The position numbers and the translations under genes are program-made. The notes below the pieces were generated by a model that saw only the letters and a program-made list of their open reading frames with translations, was not told the origin of the DNA and ran no database searches. A stretch of 56,451 nt of DNA, taken from Nevskia sp. (GTDB lineage: Bacteria > Pseudomonadota > Gammaproteobacteria > Nevskiales > Nevskiaceae). Where the stretch lies: NCBI GenBank assembly GCA_019689635.1, contig JADGHB010000017.1:1-56451 (forward strand), given 5' to 3'. Below, in pieces: positions 1 to 8,547 of this stretch (positions are counted from its first letter, which is position 1; each line of letters opens with the position of its first letter).

Positions 1-756
1 ATCCCGCGCGTCGGTAAAGCCGTGCAGCGGCGCGGTATAGGCGTCGTCGAAGGCGAAGAAATCTCGAGCGCGGTTTGCGGCAGACAGGTCCACACCCGGT
101 GGCACGGGGACCGGCCCGTGCTTGCGGCGCAGTTGTGCCCGCAGCTCGCGCAGCAGGGCGCGGGTATAGATTCGGGAGAAGCCGCGGCGCAGTTTTGACG
201 CGCAGGGCGCGAGCCGGAACGGGGCGCAGGCTGCGGCGGCGGCGGTCAGCGGCGAGCGTTCGCCTTCTTCGCCCAGCGCCTTGAGCAGGATGTTGGCGCC
301 CATCGACCAGCCGGCGGCGTACAGCGGTGCCCGCGGCGCGCGCTCGCGCAGCAGCCGGCACAGGTGGAGGAAATCGCCGGTGTCGCCGTGATGGTAACAG
401 CGCGGCAGACGGTTGGGCTCCGGTCCGGAGCCGCGCAGTTGCAGCACCACGCCGCGCCAGCCGTGGGCGAGCAGTCGCTGCGCCAGCCCGCGCAGATATT
501 TGGACTCGAAGCCGCCGGTCATGCCGTGCAACAGCACCGCGATCGGTCCATCGCCTTCGCCCCACCAGCCGAGATCGACGAAATCGCCGTCCGGTAATTC
601 GAGCCGCTCCCTGCGCAAGGCCAATTTCGGGCTCGGCCGCAGCAGGGCGGGGAACAGCGTCTGCACATGCGGCCCGCGCAGCCAGGGATGCGGGCGGAAC
701 TCGGCTGCGAGGATACGGCCGTGGAGCCGGTTCGCTGGAGGTGCGGGGCCGTGCAC
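1..756 (-). CDS. YheT-like alpha/beta hydrolase, C-terminus cut by window edge
   Basis: Predicted esterase/hydrolase of the YheT (EMB-1/Hydrolase-4) family; the true substrate is unknown. The 252 visible codons start at a GTG and read off position 1 without a stop. An N-terminal HPWLRGPHVQT segment is typical of YheT proteins. The oxyanion-hole region reads LLHGMTGG, and the nucleophile elbow GWSMGAN supplies the catalytic serine. The catalytic Asp and His would lie beyond the edge. The GTG lies 18 bases after the stop of the MFS gene on the same strand, so the two may be co-transcribed. No ATG start fits the conserved N-terminus better. Family assignment is firm; function is inference. Confidence 0.85.
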   Translation of the reverse strand, partial: MHGPAPPANRLHGRILAAEFRPHPWLRGPHVQTLFPALLRPSPKLALRRERLELPDGDFVDLGWWGEGDGPIAVLLHGMTGGFESKYLRGLAQRLLAHGWRGVVLQLRGSGPEPNRLPRCYHHGDTGDFLHLCRLLRERAPRAPLYAAGWSMGANILLKALGEEGERSPLTAAAAACAPFRLAPCASKLRRGFSRIYTRALLRELRAQLRRKHGPVPVPPGVDLSAANRARDFFAFDDAYTAPLHGFTDARD

Positions 757-774
757 GGCGAAACCGATCGTCTT

Positions 775-2034
775 TCAGACCTCGCCGACCGCGGCGGGTC
801 GTGGACGTGCCGCACGCGCCGCCGCGGCGGCCAGGAGCAAGGCCAGCGTCAGCAATCCGGCGGCGAGCAAGAACGGCGCGCCGGGCAGGTGCAGCGGCGC
901 GCGCGCGCCGATGAACCAGGCGAAGATCTGCGTGAACAGGCCGGGTCCCAGCAGGCCGGCGATGCCGACGATGCTGGCGTTGGCGCCCTGGAGCTGGCCT
1001 TGCTCGGAAGGCGACACCCGCTGAGTCATCAGACTCTGCAGTCCGGGCGTGAACAGGCCCATCAGCGCGAACACCGGCAGCGCGCTCCACATCCAGGCGC
1101 CGCTCGGCGCCAGGGCGAAGCCGGCGAAGCCGGACAGGCCGAATGCCAGGCCGGTGTAGAGCGCGCCGCGTTCGCCCAGCCGGCGCACCGCCGGCTTGAC
1201 GAGAAAACCCTGCACCGCGATGTTGAGCACGCCGACTGCGGTCAAGGTCAAACCGATCGTGCGCGCGTCCCAGCCGTAACGATAGCCGGTGTACAGCACG
1301 TACACGCTGGGCAGCACATAGTGCGCGAGCTGGAACAGGAAATTCACGCCCGCCAGGCCCAGCAGCTCGGGGTGCGAGCGCAGCAGCTTGAGCGAGCCGA
1401 TCGGATTGGCGCGTTGCCATGCGAACGCCGGCGAGCGCCGCTCGCGCGGCAGCGATTCCGGCAGGACGAACAGGCCGTAGCTGGCATTGAGCAGTGCCAG
1501 GCCTGCCGCGCCCCAGAACGGCAGGCGCGGATCGATGCTGCCGAGCAGTCCACCCAGCGCCGGCCCGACCACGAAGCCCACGCCGAAAGCGGCGCCGATC
1601 ATGCCGAAGGCCGAGGCGCGCTTCTCCGGCGGCGAAACGTCGGCGATGTAGGCTCCGGCGGTGGAGAAACTCGAGGCGCAGATGCCGGACACGATGCGTC
1701 CGAGCAGCAGCCAGCCCACCGTCGGCGCCAGCGCCATCACGAGGTAGTCCAGCCCCAGCCCGAAGCAGGAGATCAAGATCACCGGCCGGCGGCCGAAACG
1801 GTCGGAGATCGCGCCGAGCAGCGGCGAGAACAAAAACTGCATCGTCGCCCAGGCGGTGGAGAACAGGCCATAGATCTGCGCCGCGCGCGCCGTGTCGCCG
1901 TGCATGAACTGCACCACCAGCTTGGGCAGCACCGGGATGATCACGCCGAAACCGAGCACGTCGATCACCACGGTGACGAAGATGAAGGCGACCGCGGCGC
2001 GGCGCGCGTGCGGCGATGAGGCGGGTGCGGGCAT
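775..2034 (-). CDS. TetA-like major facilitator (drug:H+ antiporter family) transporter
   Basis: A 419-residue inner-membrane protein with about 12 hydrophobic segments. After the first helix ([20 protein letters not shown]) comes the loop 2-3 signature [13 protein letters not shown], the classic MFS motif A. A long positively charged central loop around residue 200 (LPRERRS) separates the two halves. This pattern and the length match the TCR/Tet family of 12-TM drug:proton antiporters. Family members export tetracyclines or other small molecules; the substrate here cannot be read from sequence. The ATG start is followed by a short cytoplasmic tail. The gene is probably transcribed from the 220-base gap at 2035-2255 and is followed 18 bases later by the hydrolase. 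Confidence 0.9.
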   Translation of the reverse strand: MPAPASSPHARRAAVAFIFVTVVIDVLGFGVIIPVLPKLVVQFMHGDTARAAQIYGLFSTAWATMQFLFSPLLGAISDRFGRRPVILISCFGLGLDYLVMALAPTVGWLLLGRIVSGICASSFSTAGAYIADVSPPEKRASAFGMIGAAFGVGFVVGPALGGLLGSIDPRLPFWGAAGLALLNASYGLFVLPESLPRERRSPAFAWQRANPIGSLKLLRSHPELLGLAGVNFLFQLAHYVLPSVYVLYTGYRYGWDARTIGLTLTAVGVLNIAVQGFLVKPAVRRLGERGALYTGLAFGLSGFAGFALAPSGAWMWSALPVFALMGLFTPGLQSLMTQRVSPSEQGQLQGANASIVGIAGLLGPGLFTQIFAWFIGARAPLHLPGAPFLLAAGLLTLALLLAAAAARAARPRPAAVGEV

Positions 2035-2255
2035 GTCGATGAACGAGTCGGAAAGGTGTCGATGATGCGTTGGATGGCGGCGAGCCCGGTCGGTCGAACT
2101 CAGAGCAATGAGAGACGCGGCGCTTTCTTCGGCTGGCCGCGGGGCACGACGATCCTCCCTGAAAGCGCAAGTCTACCGATCCCTGGGCACGGAAGGGTAA
2201 GGCTGCGCGGATCTTCAATCGCCGCGCTGCGCCGGCATGTGGCGTGGACTGCGCT

Positions 2256-2699
2256 TCACGAATGGGCCTCGGCCCAGGGATCGTAGTCGCCGAACGACCA
2301 CAAATGGCCTTCCGGATCGCGGCAAGAATAGCCGCTGCCGCCGTAATCCTTGGTTTCCAGTTCGTCCACGATCATGGCGCCTGCGGCCTTGGCGCGGGCG
2401 TAGTGCGCGGCGCAATCGGCGACGATCACATAACACGTCTGCGTCTGGCGGCCGCCGATCTGGTCCGGTTGCACCATGTGCTGGCTCCAGGGCGAGTCGT
2501 TGTCAGTCGAGCCGAGCATGATCATGCCGCGGCCGAAGCGGAGCTGGGCGTGTTGCACGATCTTGCCGCTGCCATCGGTGTACACCGCGTGCTTCTCGAA
2601 GCCGAACGCCCGGCACAGCCAGTCGATCATGGCGTGCGCGTCGCGATAGCGCAGCGAGGGGATCACGGTGACGAGGGTGTCCCTGGCGGGTGAAGTCAT
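2256..2699 (-). CDS. VOC (glyoxalase/bleomycin-resistance fold) family protein
   Basis: A 147-residue soluble protein of the vicinal oxygen chelate superfamily. It opens with VIPSLRYRDAHAMIDWLC and carries FGFEKHAVY, and ends with the metal-side signature CRDPEGHLWSFGDYDPW, which is typical of PhnB-like or YaeR-like VOC proteins. I chose the ATG at 2699 (MTSPARDT) over an upstream start at 2750 because the 17 extra residues do not look like the family. Its partners are unknown. It may be cotranscribed with the downstream MFS gene, but 221 bases separate them, so that is doubtful. Possible roles are dioxygenase, isomerase or sequestration; nothing here decides between them. Confidence 0.85.
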   Translation of the reverse strand: MTSPARDTLVTVIPSLRYRDAHAMIDWLCRAFGFEKHAVYTDGSGKIVQHAQLRFGRGMIMLGSTDNDSPWSQHMVQPDQIGGRQTQTCYVIVADCAAHYARAKAAGAMIVDELETKDYGGSGYSCRDPEGHLWSFGDYDPWAEAHS

Positions 2700-2775
2700 G
2701 GTTGCACTCCGGTGGTCGAGGTGCGAGCAGGATATCCGCGCTCGGCGCACAGGAATTGTAAAAAATTTCCCACGC

Positions 2776-3648
2776 TCAGCCCGGCAACGGAATGTGTTGC
2801 ACGCGCTCGCCGCGCACGGTGAGATAGGCCGAGGGGTTCCAGCCGGAGAAAGCGCGGAAATCGCGGATGAAATGCGCTTGGTCGTAGTAGCCGCAGTCGA
2901 CAGCGATGCCGGCCCACTCTACCGTTCGGCTGCGCTCGATCATGCGCAGGACGCGTTGGAAGCGGCGCACGCGGCAGTAATACTTCGGCGTGTAGCCCAC
3001 CTGCTCGCGGAACAAGCGGATGAAGCGCTTGGGCGAGATGCGCGTTTCGCGCGCCAGTTCGCTGATCGTGCGCATCGCCGGCACGCGCTCCAACTCCCGT
3101 AGCGCATGCGCCACCGCCGGATGCAGCTTAAGCGGCCGCGCGGCGTAGCTCAGCAACGCGCGCTCCAGGATGGCGAACTTGGCTTGCGGCGTCGGCGTGT
3201 CGATCAACTGCTGGTGCAGGCTGTGCGCCCGCGCACCCCACAGATCCTCGAGCGACACATCGGTGTCGGTGAAGGCCTCGGCCGGCGGCGCCAGGAACGG
3301 AAACATGCCGCCGGGCTTGAAGTGCACGCCCATGATGCGGCGCTGCTCGGCGGTGTCGAGCACGGCGTGCTGCAGATAGGCCCCGGCGATGCAGATGCCG
3401 CGCGAATACTGCGGCGGCCGGTCGCCGAAGCGGCAGCTCAGACGGTCCTCGACGAGGTTCACCACCAGCGCCATGCGGCCGCTCGGCATGACGCGCTCAT
3501 AGCGATGCGCAGGGTTCGGATGCTCGCAGTACCAGAAGCGGTCGACGAAGTCTGATAACGGCGCCGGCGGGACGTAGACGAGGAGCGTATAAGCCGCGCC
3601 ACCGGCGTCGCCGTGCAGGATCTGATCCGGAGCTGCTGCGTTTTTCAC
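2776..3648 (-). CDS. AraC/XylS family transcriptional regulator
   Basis: A 290-residue DNA-binding regulator. The N-terminal two thirds (about residues 20-160) resemble the DUF6597-type ligand domain seen in many AraC proteins (YVPPAPLSDFVDRFWYCE, GVHFKPGGMFPFL). The C-terminal ~100 residues hold two helix-turn-helix motifs, including TISELARETRISPKRFIRLF and the second-HTH signature GYYDQAHFIRDFRAFSGWNPS. The start codon is GTG at 3648, and no ATG lies before the conserved domain. The target is unknown; the adjacent VOC gene, whose promoter region is the 76-base gap at 2700-2775, is the simplest candidate. Confidence 0.9.
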   Translation of the reverse strand: MKNAAAPDQILHGDAGGAAYTLLVYVPPAPLSDFVDRFWYCEHPNPAHRYERVMPSGRMALVVNLVEDRLSCRFGDRPPQYSRGICIAGAYLQHAVLDTAEQRRIMGVHFKPGGMFPFLAPPAEAFTDTDVSLEDLWGARAHSLHQQLIDTPTPQAKFAILERALLSYAARPLKLHPAVAHALRELERVPAMRTISELARETRISPKRFIRLFREQVGYTPKYYCRVRRFQRVLRMIERSRTVEWAGIAVDCGYYDQAHFIRDFRAFSGWNPSAYLTVRGERVQHIPLPG

Positions 3649-3658
3649 GATGGCCTGC

Positions 3659-4036
3659 CTAGTCGGGTCCGGCGTCGCAGAAGTCGAGGAGAGCGCCGCG
3701 CGAGACCCAGCGGTCGCCCTGGCGCACGAATTCGTAGGCCTTGGAGCCGCCGCAGCCGGGCGAGGTCAGACCGCGCGCGTAGTTGCACACCATCACTTTG
3801 TCAGGGCCTTGGCCGAGCCACACCAGCTCGCGGTCCGGCGGCAGGTTTTCCAGCCTCAGCAACTCGGCGGATTCCGGCGGCGGCGCCGACAACGGCGTCC
3901 AGCCGGGCCCCGCCAGCCGGCTGCAATCTTCGATTTTGCGGTTGGCGCAGGCGGCGAGCGCGAGCGCGCTCAGCGCTACGAACGCAAGGCACCAGCGGCG
4001 TGCGCCGGTGGCGAGGGGCGGCGTCATGCGGTTCAC
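3659..4036 (-). CDS. Small predicted lipoprotein of unknown function
   Basis: A 125-residue protein with a lipoprotein signal peptide: positive N-terminus, hydrophobic run, then lipobox LAAC with the lipidated cysteine at about residue 30. The mature part contains CSRLAGPGWTPLS and a conserved-looking PDKVMVCNYARG block with three further cysteines. I recognise no named family with certainty. The GTG at 4036 is preferred over the ATG at 4027 because an AGGAA ribosome binding site lies at a good distance upstream; either gives the same mature protein. Its stop lies 10 bases before the GTG of the AraC gene on the same strand, so the pair may be cotranscribed. Confidence 0.75.
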   Translation of the reverse strand: MNRMTPPLATGARRWCLAFVALSALALAACANRKIEDCSRLAGPGWTPLSAPPPESAELLRLENLPPDRELVWLGQGPDKVMVCNYARGLTSPGCGGSKAYEFVRQGDRWVSRGALLDFCDAGPD

Positions 4037-4098
4037 GGGAATTCCTGACGGGCAGCCGTAGCGCGTACTTTAGCGAAAGCGCGCGGCCCCGATTGGAT

Positions 4099-4359
4099 TC
4101 AGGGATGACGGCGCGGTCGAACCTGGTTGAGCAAGCCCTCGATCTGCTTGGCGCACAGCGCGGCCATCTTGGCCGGCGTCGCGCCGCGTTCCACCGGGTC
4201 GCGCAGCACCTCAGCCGTGCAGATCAGCGCGGCGCCCAGGGCCGCGGCAAACTGCTCAGTCTGCGTCAGCGCCAGCAGTTCGGCGCGGCTGCGTTCGCCG
4301 AGCAGGCGCGCGAGTTCGGCACCGACACGGTCGGCGAATTCCAGGGGATCGGTTTTCAT
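4099..4359 (-). CDS. Small hypothetical helical protein
   Basis: An 86-residue, probably all-helical soluble protein that I do not recognise. It has no signal peptide or membrane segment. The ATG overlaps the stop of the upstream GFA-type gene in an ATGA motif, so translation of the two is coupled, which argues that this is a real gene despite its size. A Cys-rich turn (LICTAEV, ALCAKQIEG) is the only notable composition. A role as partner of the GFA protein is inference. Confidence 0.6.
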   Translation of the reverse strand: MKTDPLEFADRVGAELARLLGERSRAELLALTQTEQFAAALGAALICTAEVLRDPVERGATPAKMAALCAKQIEGLLNQVRPRRHP

Positions 4360-4781
4360 CGTCGTTCCGTCTCCCTTTCCTGCGCTCGAGCTCCGCGATT
4401 CTGGAGACATTGCTGTTCCCAATTGCGGCCGTCGAACGGCGCGATGCGCACGTCTTCCACCGTGCCGGGATCGAGGCAGCGCAGATTCACGCTGTAGCCG
4501 TCCGGGTGCGAGCGCGGGACGTAAAAGGATTTCACGCCGCACACCGAGCAGAACAAATGCCTGGCGGTGCCGGTGTTGAACCGATAGCTGGTCAGCGCCT
4601 CGGCCCCGGAAACCAGCTTGAAGCGCTCGGCGGGGACGATCAGGTGCAGAAAACCGCTCATGCGGCAGATCGAACAGTTGCAGTCGAGCACGTCCAGCCG
4701 CGCCGGGGCCTGCACCTCGAAACGCACGCGGCCGCAGTGACAGCCACCCCGGTGGATGACCAGGCGGGATTCCATCGGCAT
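4356..4781 (-). CDS. GFA (glutathione-dependent formaldehyde-activating-like) zinc protein
   Basis: About 141 residues. It contains the full set of GFA/CENP-V zinc ligands: GGCHCGRV near the N-terminus, CNCSICRMSG about 30 residues later, and FCSVCGVKSF. Members bind two zinc ions; a few act on S-hydroxymethylglutathione, most are uncharacterised. The start is uncertain. I use the ATG at 4781 (MPMESRLVIHRGG), with a second ATG at 4775; a further upstream ATG at 4820 would overlap the dodecin stop. The last 4 bases overlap the small hypothetical gene downstream, giving a two-gene translationally coupled unit. Confidence 0.85.
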   Translation of the reverse strand: MPMESRLVIHRGGCHCGRVRFEVQAPARLDVLDCNCSICRMSGFLHLIVPAERFKLVSGAEALTSYRFNTGTARHLFCSVCGVKSFYVPRSHPDGYSVNLRCLDPGTVEDVRIAPFDGRNWEQQCLQNRGARAQERETERR

Positions 4782-4816
4782 GCGGCGCTCCTGGCCGGAC
4801 GTGGATCGGTGCAGGC

Positions 4817-5026
4817 TCATTCCTCCAGCGTGAACCAGATCTTGAGCGAGACCTGCCAGTGCGCGATCTTGCCGTTTTCGACATGACCGCGCTGGTCGGT
4901 CACCTCGAACCACTTGATGCCGCGGACGGTTCGTGACGCGCGCTCGATCGCCGTTTTGATCGCGTCGTCGCTGCTTTCGGTCGACGATCCCGTGAGCTCC
5001 AGCGATTTGTAGACATGGTGGGTCAT
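4817..5026 (-). CDS. Dodecin family flavin-binding protein
   Basis: A 69-residue protein matching dodecin in length and layout: beta strand (VYKSLELTGSS), one amphipathic helix (SDDAIKTAIERASRTV), then WFEVTDQRGHVENGKI and a closing strand WQVSLKIWF. Dodecins form hollow dodecamers that store riboflavin/FMN or CoA in the cytoplasm. The tryptophan after the helix (W39 in IKWFEV) is the residue that stacks on the isoalloxazine ring in family members. The start at 5026 is fixed by a strong Shine-Dalgarno sequence (TCAGGAGGAT) immediately upstream. An in-frame hydrophobic extension upstream is discussed under rejected items. Confidence 0.92.
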   Translation of the reverse strand: MTHHVYKSLELTGSSTESSDDAIKTAIERASRTVRGIKWFEVTDQRGHVENGKIAHWQVSLKIWFTLEE

Positions 5027-5243
5027 GGAGATCCTCCTGACTGAGGAGGCCATGCTACCCCTGCGGGACGTTGGCGACAAAACGGTGCCGACGCCTGGCG
5101 CGTGAAGCGGCGGTCGATGACGGGCTTCCGCGAAATGGACAAACACGAGCGCCAGCGCCACGGCCAGCGGGCCGACGAATGTGGCCGCGAGCGGCAGCCT
5201 TCCGGAAAAGCCCATGATCGGCGCCGCGCGGAGGTCAGCGGGT
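5027..5243. other. Intergenic gap between dodecin and L,D-transpeptidase genes
   Basis: This 217-base stretch holds the dodecin ribosome binding site (about 5030-5040). On the minus strand it also has an open frame, continuous with dodecin, that would encode a hydrophobic segment. I see no convincing independent gene, hairpin or repeat. The dodecin promoter probably lies here. Confidence 0.4.
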
Positions 5244-5738
5244 CTAGGGGACGATGTCCACCGGAGTCCCGTCCGGGACCAGTTGCCAGATCTCGTCGAT
5301 CGCCGGATCGCTCACCGCGATGCAGCCCTGCGTCCAGTCCACCGACCAGTGCGAGGGCCCGCTCCAGCCCCAACGGTCATCCACGCCGTGGATCGCGATG
5401 TCTTGACCGGGGTCCACGCCGTGCGCCGCCGCCCAGGCGCGATCCTCGGCATTGGGATAAGACAGGTGCAGGGACCGGTGAAAGCGGCTGTCCGGATTAC
5501 GGCCATCGACCACGTAGTGGCCCTCCGGCGTGCGGCCGTCTCCCTTACGGCGCTTGGGCCCGACAGGGTGGCGACCCAGCGCGATCGAATACGTTTTCAG
5601 CACCGTGTTTCCGTGAAACAGAATCAAGCGGCGCTGCGCCTTCTCCACCAGCACCCGGTCGGCCAACACGGCTCCATCGCTGGCTCGCAGCGGCACGCTC
5701 GCCAGCAAGGCTCCCGACAGCGCCATCGCCCAAGCCAT
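5244..5738 (-). CDS. YafK-like L,D-transpeptidase (YkuD domain)
   Basis: A 164-residue exported protein. Residues 1-19 form a signal peptide (MAWAMALSGALLASVPLRA). The YkuD catalytic core follows: SIALGRHPVGPKRRKGDGRT, then IAIHGVDDRWG with a conserved histidine, then DWTQGCIAVSDPAIDEIW with the catalytic cysteine. The DWTxGCIA form rather than SHGC is typical of the short YafK-type branch. The family cross-links peptidoglycan or attaches or removes proteins on it; in E. coli, YafK (DpaA) releases Lpp from peptidoglycan. The ATG at 5738 is chosen because it begins a clean signal peptide; longer in-frame starts add only arginine-rich sequence. Confidence 0.88.
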   Translation of the reverse strand: MAWAMALSGALLASVPLRASDGAVLADRVLVEKAQRRLILFHGNTVLKTYSIALGRHPVGPKRRKGDGRTPEGHYVVDGRNPDSRFHRSLHLSYPNAEDRAWAAAHGVDPGQDIAIHGVDDRWGWSGPSHWSVDWTQGCIAVSDPAIDEIWQLVPDGTPVDIVP

Positions 5739-5927
5739 CCGCGCAAGCCCGCTGGGCCGCGGCCTGAGGATTCCGCCGGCACGGCGGCGGACTTGCGCGA
5801 TCGTTGCGCGCCCGGTACGCCGTCTGAGCGATGACCGCACCTCGAACCCTCGCTCCCCTCGATGTTTTTGCCCGCGACACGATAGGACAGGTCCTCGAAA
5901 ACCGCGAGCCCGAAGCACGCCGCCGGA

Positions 5928-6518
5928 TCAAGCCGCCGGGAATAGCAGCTCGTCGAGCGCGTCGCATAGGCAATGCAGCAACAGGATGTGCGTTTCCTGT
6001 ACGCGCGCGGTGACGGCGCTCGCCGCCCGCAGTTCCACGTCGCCGGGTTTGAGCAGGGTTGCCATGCGGCCGCCGTCGCGGCCGGTGAGCGCGATCACGC
6101 CGCCGCCGCATTCGTGCATGGCCTCGATGGCGCGCACCACGTTGGGCGAGTTGCCGGAGGTGGAGATCGCCAGCAGCCAGTCGCCCGGCCGCGCCAGCGC
6201 GCGCACCTGCTTGGCGAACACCTGCTCGTAGGAATAATCGTTGGCGATGGCGGTCAGCGCCGAGGTGTCGGTGGTCAGCGCGAGGCCAGGCAGGCCAGGC
6301 CGTTCGCGTTCGAAGCGGCCGGTCAGCTCGGCGGCGAAGTGCTGGGCGTCGGCGGCGGAACCGCCGTTGCCGCAGGCCAGCACTTTGTGGCCGGCCTTGA
6401 GCGCGTCGGCCAGGGCGCGCGCCGCGCGCTCCAGCGCGGGCAGCGCCGTTTGCAGGGTGCGCCGCTGGGTCTCGATGCTCGCCTCGAAGTGCGAGCGGAT
6501 GCGTTGCGTCAGCTCCAT
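5928..6518 (-). CDS. diaA: SIS-domain protein DiaA / phosphoheptose isomerase family
   Basis: A 196-residue SIS-fold protein, the exact length of E. coli DiaA. Hallmarks are [17 protein letters not shown], a [13 protein letters not shown] block, [14 protein letters not shown], and the second phosphosugar-binding loop [16 protein letters not shown]. DiaA tetramers bind DnaA and promote its assembly at oriC; the paralogue GmhA isomerises sedoheptulose 7-phosphate for LPS heptose. The order lpoA-yraN-this gene is that of the E. coli lpoA-yraN-diaA region, which favours DiaA, but GmhA activity cannot be excluded from sequence. It follows yraN with almost no gap (yraN ends at 6519). Confidence 0.85.
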   Translation of the reverse strand: MELTQRIRSHFEASIETQRRTLQTALPALERAARALADALKAGHKVLACGNGGSAADAQHFAAELTGRFERERPGLPGLALTTDTSALTAIANDYSYEQVFAKQVRALARPGDWLLAISTSGNSPNVVRAIEAMHECGGGVIALTGRDGGRMATLLKPGDVELRAASAVTARVQETHILLLHCLCDALDELLFPAA

Positions 6519-6878
6519 TCAATCCTCCGCGTCGAAGGCGGCCTTGATCCACTGCGGCGGCGCGTCGCCTTCGAAGACGACGACATCGAAGCGCGCCGAC
6601 CGCCGGGCATACTGCGGGTGCGCCGCGAGGTAAGCCTGCGCCGCGCGCACCAGACGCTGGCGTTTACGCGCTTGCACCGATTCCAGCGCGCCGCCGTAGT
6701 CCGCCCGCGCCCGGCTGCGCACTTCCACCAGCACCAGCGTGCCGGCGTCGTCCATCACCAGGTCCAGCTCGCCGCGCGCACAGCGCCAGTTGCGCGCCAG
6801 CAGCTTGAGACCCTGGCGCTGGAGGTGGCGCAGCGCCCGGTCTTCGGCGGCGGCGCCGCGCCGCAGGGCGAACGTCAT
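6519..6878 (-). CDS. yraN: YraN/UPF0102 endonuclease-like protein
   Basis: A 119-residue protein of UPF0102, which has a restriction-endonuclease-like (PD-(D/E)xK) fold. The nuclease core is visible as GELDLVMDD followed by LVLVEVRSRARADYGGALE, with D, E and the VEVRSR basic element in the expected order. The ATG overlaps the lpoA stop in ATGA. Family function is not settled; the conserved place beside lpoA and diaA supports orthology with E. coli yraN. Confidence 0.9.
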   Translation of the reverse strand: MTFALRRGAAAEDRALRHLQRQGLKLLARNWRCARGELDLVMDDAGTLVLVEVRSRARADYGGALESVQARKRQRLVRAAQAYLAAHPQYARRSARFDVVVFEGDAPPQWIKAAFDAED

Positions 6879-8476
6879 GGCGCAGCCGGCGGGGCGATGG
6901 GTCCCGCCGGCGGCAGGAGCTGCGGGTCGCCACGGGTGGTCTGGGCGCAGATCAGGCCGCGGTGGACGGCGCCGTCCGCCCCCACGCGCAGCGTGCCGGT
7001 GGCGCCGGGCAATTCGTCGTAAGGACGCAGACCGTTCTGCGCCAGACGTTGCGCGAGCACGAAGGCGTCGTCGCCCAGCGCATAGAAGCGCGCGAGGTCC
7101 AGCGAGCGACCGTTTGCGGCGGCGTTGCGCAGCGCCGCCCAGGTGCCGCCGGGATCGAGCAGCCAGGGCGCGTCGCAGAAGTCGATGCCCGCCAGGTCGG
7201 GATCGCCGCTGCCTTCGTTGACGCTGCTGGTGGCGTAGATCGGCATGCGCTCGGCGTGGTAGTACTTGAACTCCGGCCACAGGATGCGCGCCTGCGCGGC
7301 GCTGGCGCCGATGAACAGGAAATCGAAATCGTTGCGCCGTTGCGGGTCGGTGCCGGGCGGGGCCTTGGCGCGCAGTTCCTCGAGCTTTTTTTTGTCGTCG
7401 ATCGCGCGGTAGTGCAGCAGCGCGCGAATCGGGTCGGCCCAGGTTTCGATGTCGCCGCCGTAGGTGGCGGCGTCGATCACGCGACCGCCGAGTTCCGCCA
7501 GGCGACTCTGGAAAGCGCCCAGCACGCGCCGTCCCCAGTCGTTGTTGGGCACCAGCGCCAGGGCGCGCTTGAGTCCGCGCGCGGCGGCGTCTTCGGCGGC
7601 GGCGCGGGCTTCGTCTTCCGGGGCCAGCCCGAACTGGTAGAAACCCGGCGCCGGCGGCAGCGTCGCATCCAGATAATTGAGCGCCAGCACCGGCCCGCGC
7701 GGGTCGGCGCGGTCGAGCGCGGCGACGTCGTCCTTGGTGAGCGGGCCGACGATCAGGCCGGCGCCGTCGTTCAGCGCGCGCTGATAGGCTTGCAGCGCGC
7801 CAAGACTGGCGACGTCGTAGGTCTGGATGGACACGGCCGCGCCCGCGCGCGCGGCCGCCTCGGCGAAGCCGTCGCGCACCGCCGTGCCCAGGGCCGCCAG
7901 CGGTCCGCTCTGCGGCAGCAGCAGGGCGTAGAAGCCTGGGCGTGCGGACAGCGGCTGGAAGGCGGTGCCCGGCGCAGGAGCGGCCGGCACCACGGGCAGC
8001 GGTGCGGGCAGCGGGGTGGGCGCCGCCGGCGCGGCGTTGGGCATCATCAGCGCGGCGAGGCGTTCCTGACCCGGATGGTTCGGATAACGCTCGCGCCAGG
8101 CCTCGAACAGCTCCAGCGAAGCCTTCATGCGCGCCAGGTTGGCGAGCTCGATCCAGCCGCGAGTGACGGCGTCGGCGCCCGCGGCGCGCTGCACGGTCGT
8201 CGCGTCCAGGCGCGCCGACATCAACCCGTTCCAGAGCGCATCGCGGTTGGCGGCGATCGCGGCCGGATCGGCGAGGCTGCGCTCGCGCTCGACCAGCGTG
8301 CGCACCGCCGCCAGCGTGTCGCCGGCGGCGAACAGCGCCTGCGCGCGCTGCAGCTGCGGATCCGGCAGCGCTGCTGGCGGCGCGACATTGGGGGCGCCCG
8401 GGTTCATGGGCGTGGCGCAGCCGGCCGGCAGCAGTGCGGCGAATAGCAACAGGCACAGCGGACGGCGAGCGTTCAT
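6875..8476 (-). CDS. lpoA: LpoA-like penicillin-binding protein activator lipoprotein
   Basis: A 533-residue outer-membrane lipoprotein of the LppC/LpoA family. The signal peptide ends in LPAGC with the lipidated Cys at residue 20. After a helical TPR-like N-terminal part (about 45-150) and a Pro/Ala-rich linker (about 165-190), the C-terminal domain has a periplasmic-binding-protein fold, with LLLPQSGPLAALGTAVRDGF, GLIVGPLTKDDV and ALVPNNDWGRRV. LpoA activates the peptidoglycan synthase PBP1a in gammaproteobacteria; the partner here is inferred. The ATG at 8476 is chosen as the only start with a proper lipoprotein signal. It is divergent from rsmI across 71 bases. Confidence 0.88.
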   Translation of the reverse strand: MNARRPLCLLLFAALLPAGCATPMNPGAPNVAPPAALPDPQLQRAQALFAAGDTLAAVRTLVERERSLADPAAIAANRDALWNGLMSARLDATTVQRAAGADAVTRGWIELANLARMKASLELFEAWRERYPNHPGQERLAALMMPNAAPAAPTPLPAPLPVVPAAPAPGTAFQPLSARPGFYALLLPQSGPLAALGTAVRDGFAEAAARAGAAVSIQTYDVASLGALQAYQRALNDGAGLIVGPLTKDDVAALDRADPRGPVLALNYLDATLPPAPGFYQFGLAPEDEARAAAEDAAARGLKRALALVPNNDWGRRVLGAFQSRLAELGGRVIDAATYGGDIETWADPIRALLHYRAIDDKKKLEELRAKAPPGTDPQRRNDFDFLFIGASAAQARILWPEFKYYHAERMPIYATSSVNEGSGDPDLAGIDFCDAPWLLDPGGTWAALRNAAANGRSLDLARFYALGDDAFVLAQRLAQNGLRPYDELPGATGTLRVGADGAVHRGLICAQTTRGDPQLLPPAGPIAPPAAP

Positions 8477-8547
8477 CCTGGTGATCGGTTTTGCGCGATG
8501 GATTCTGCGGGTCCGGCGCCCGCCAAAAGAGGACGCTAAAGTATGAC

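Noticed and set aside
667-2019. A 450-codon frame on the plus strand over the MFS transporter gene
   Set aside because: It is Gln/Arg/Ala-rich shadow sequence; the minus strand has a full transporter with family motifs.
5027-5215. In-frame hydrophobic N-terminal extension of dodecin (MGFSGRLPLAATFVGPLAV...), which would make a membrane-anchored dodecin
   Set aside because: A strong Shine-Dalgarno sequence sits just before the internal ATG at 5026, and all dodecins start there. The extension is more likely chance open frame in GC-rich DNA.
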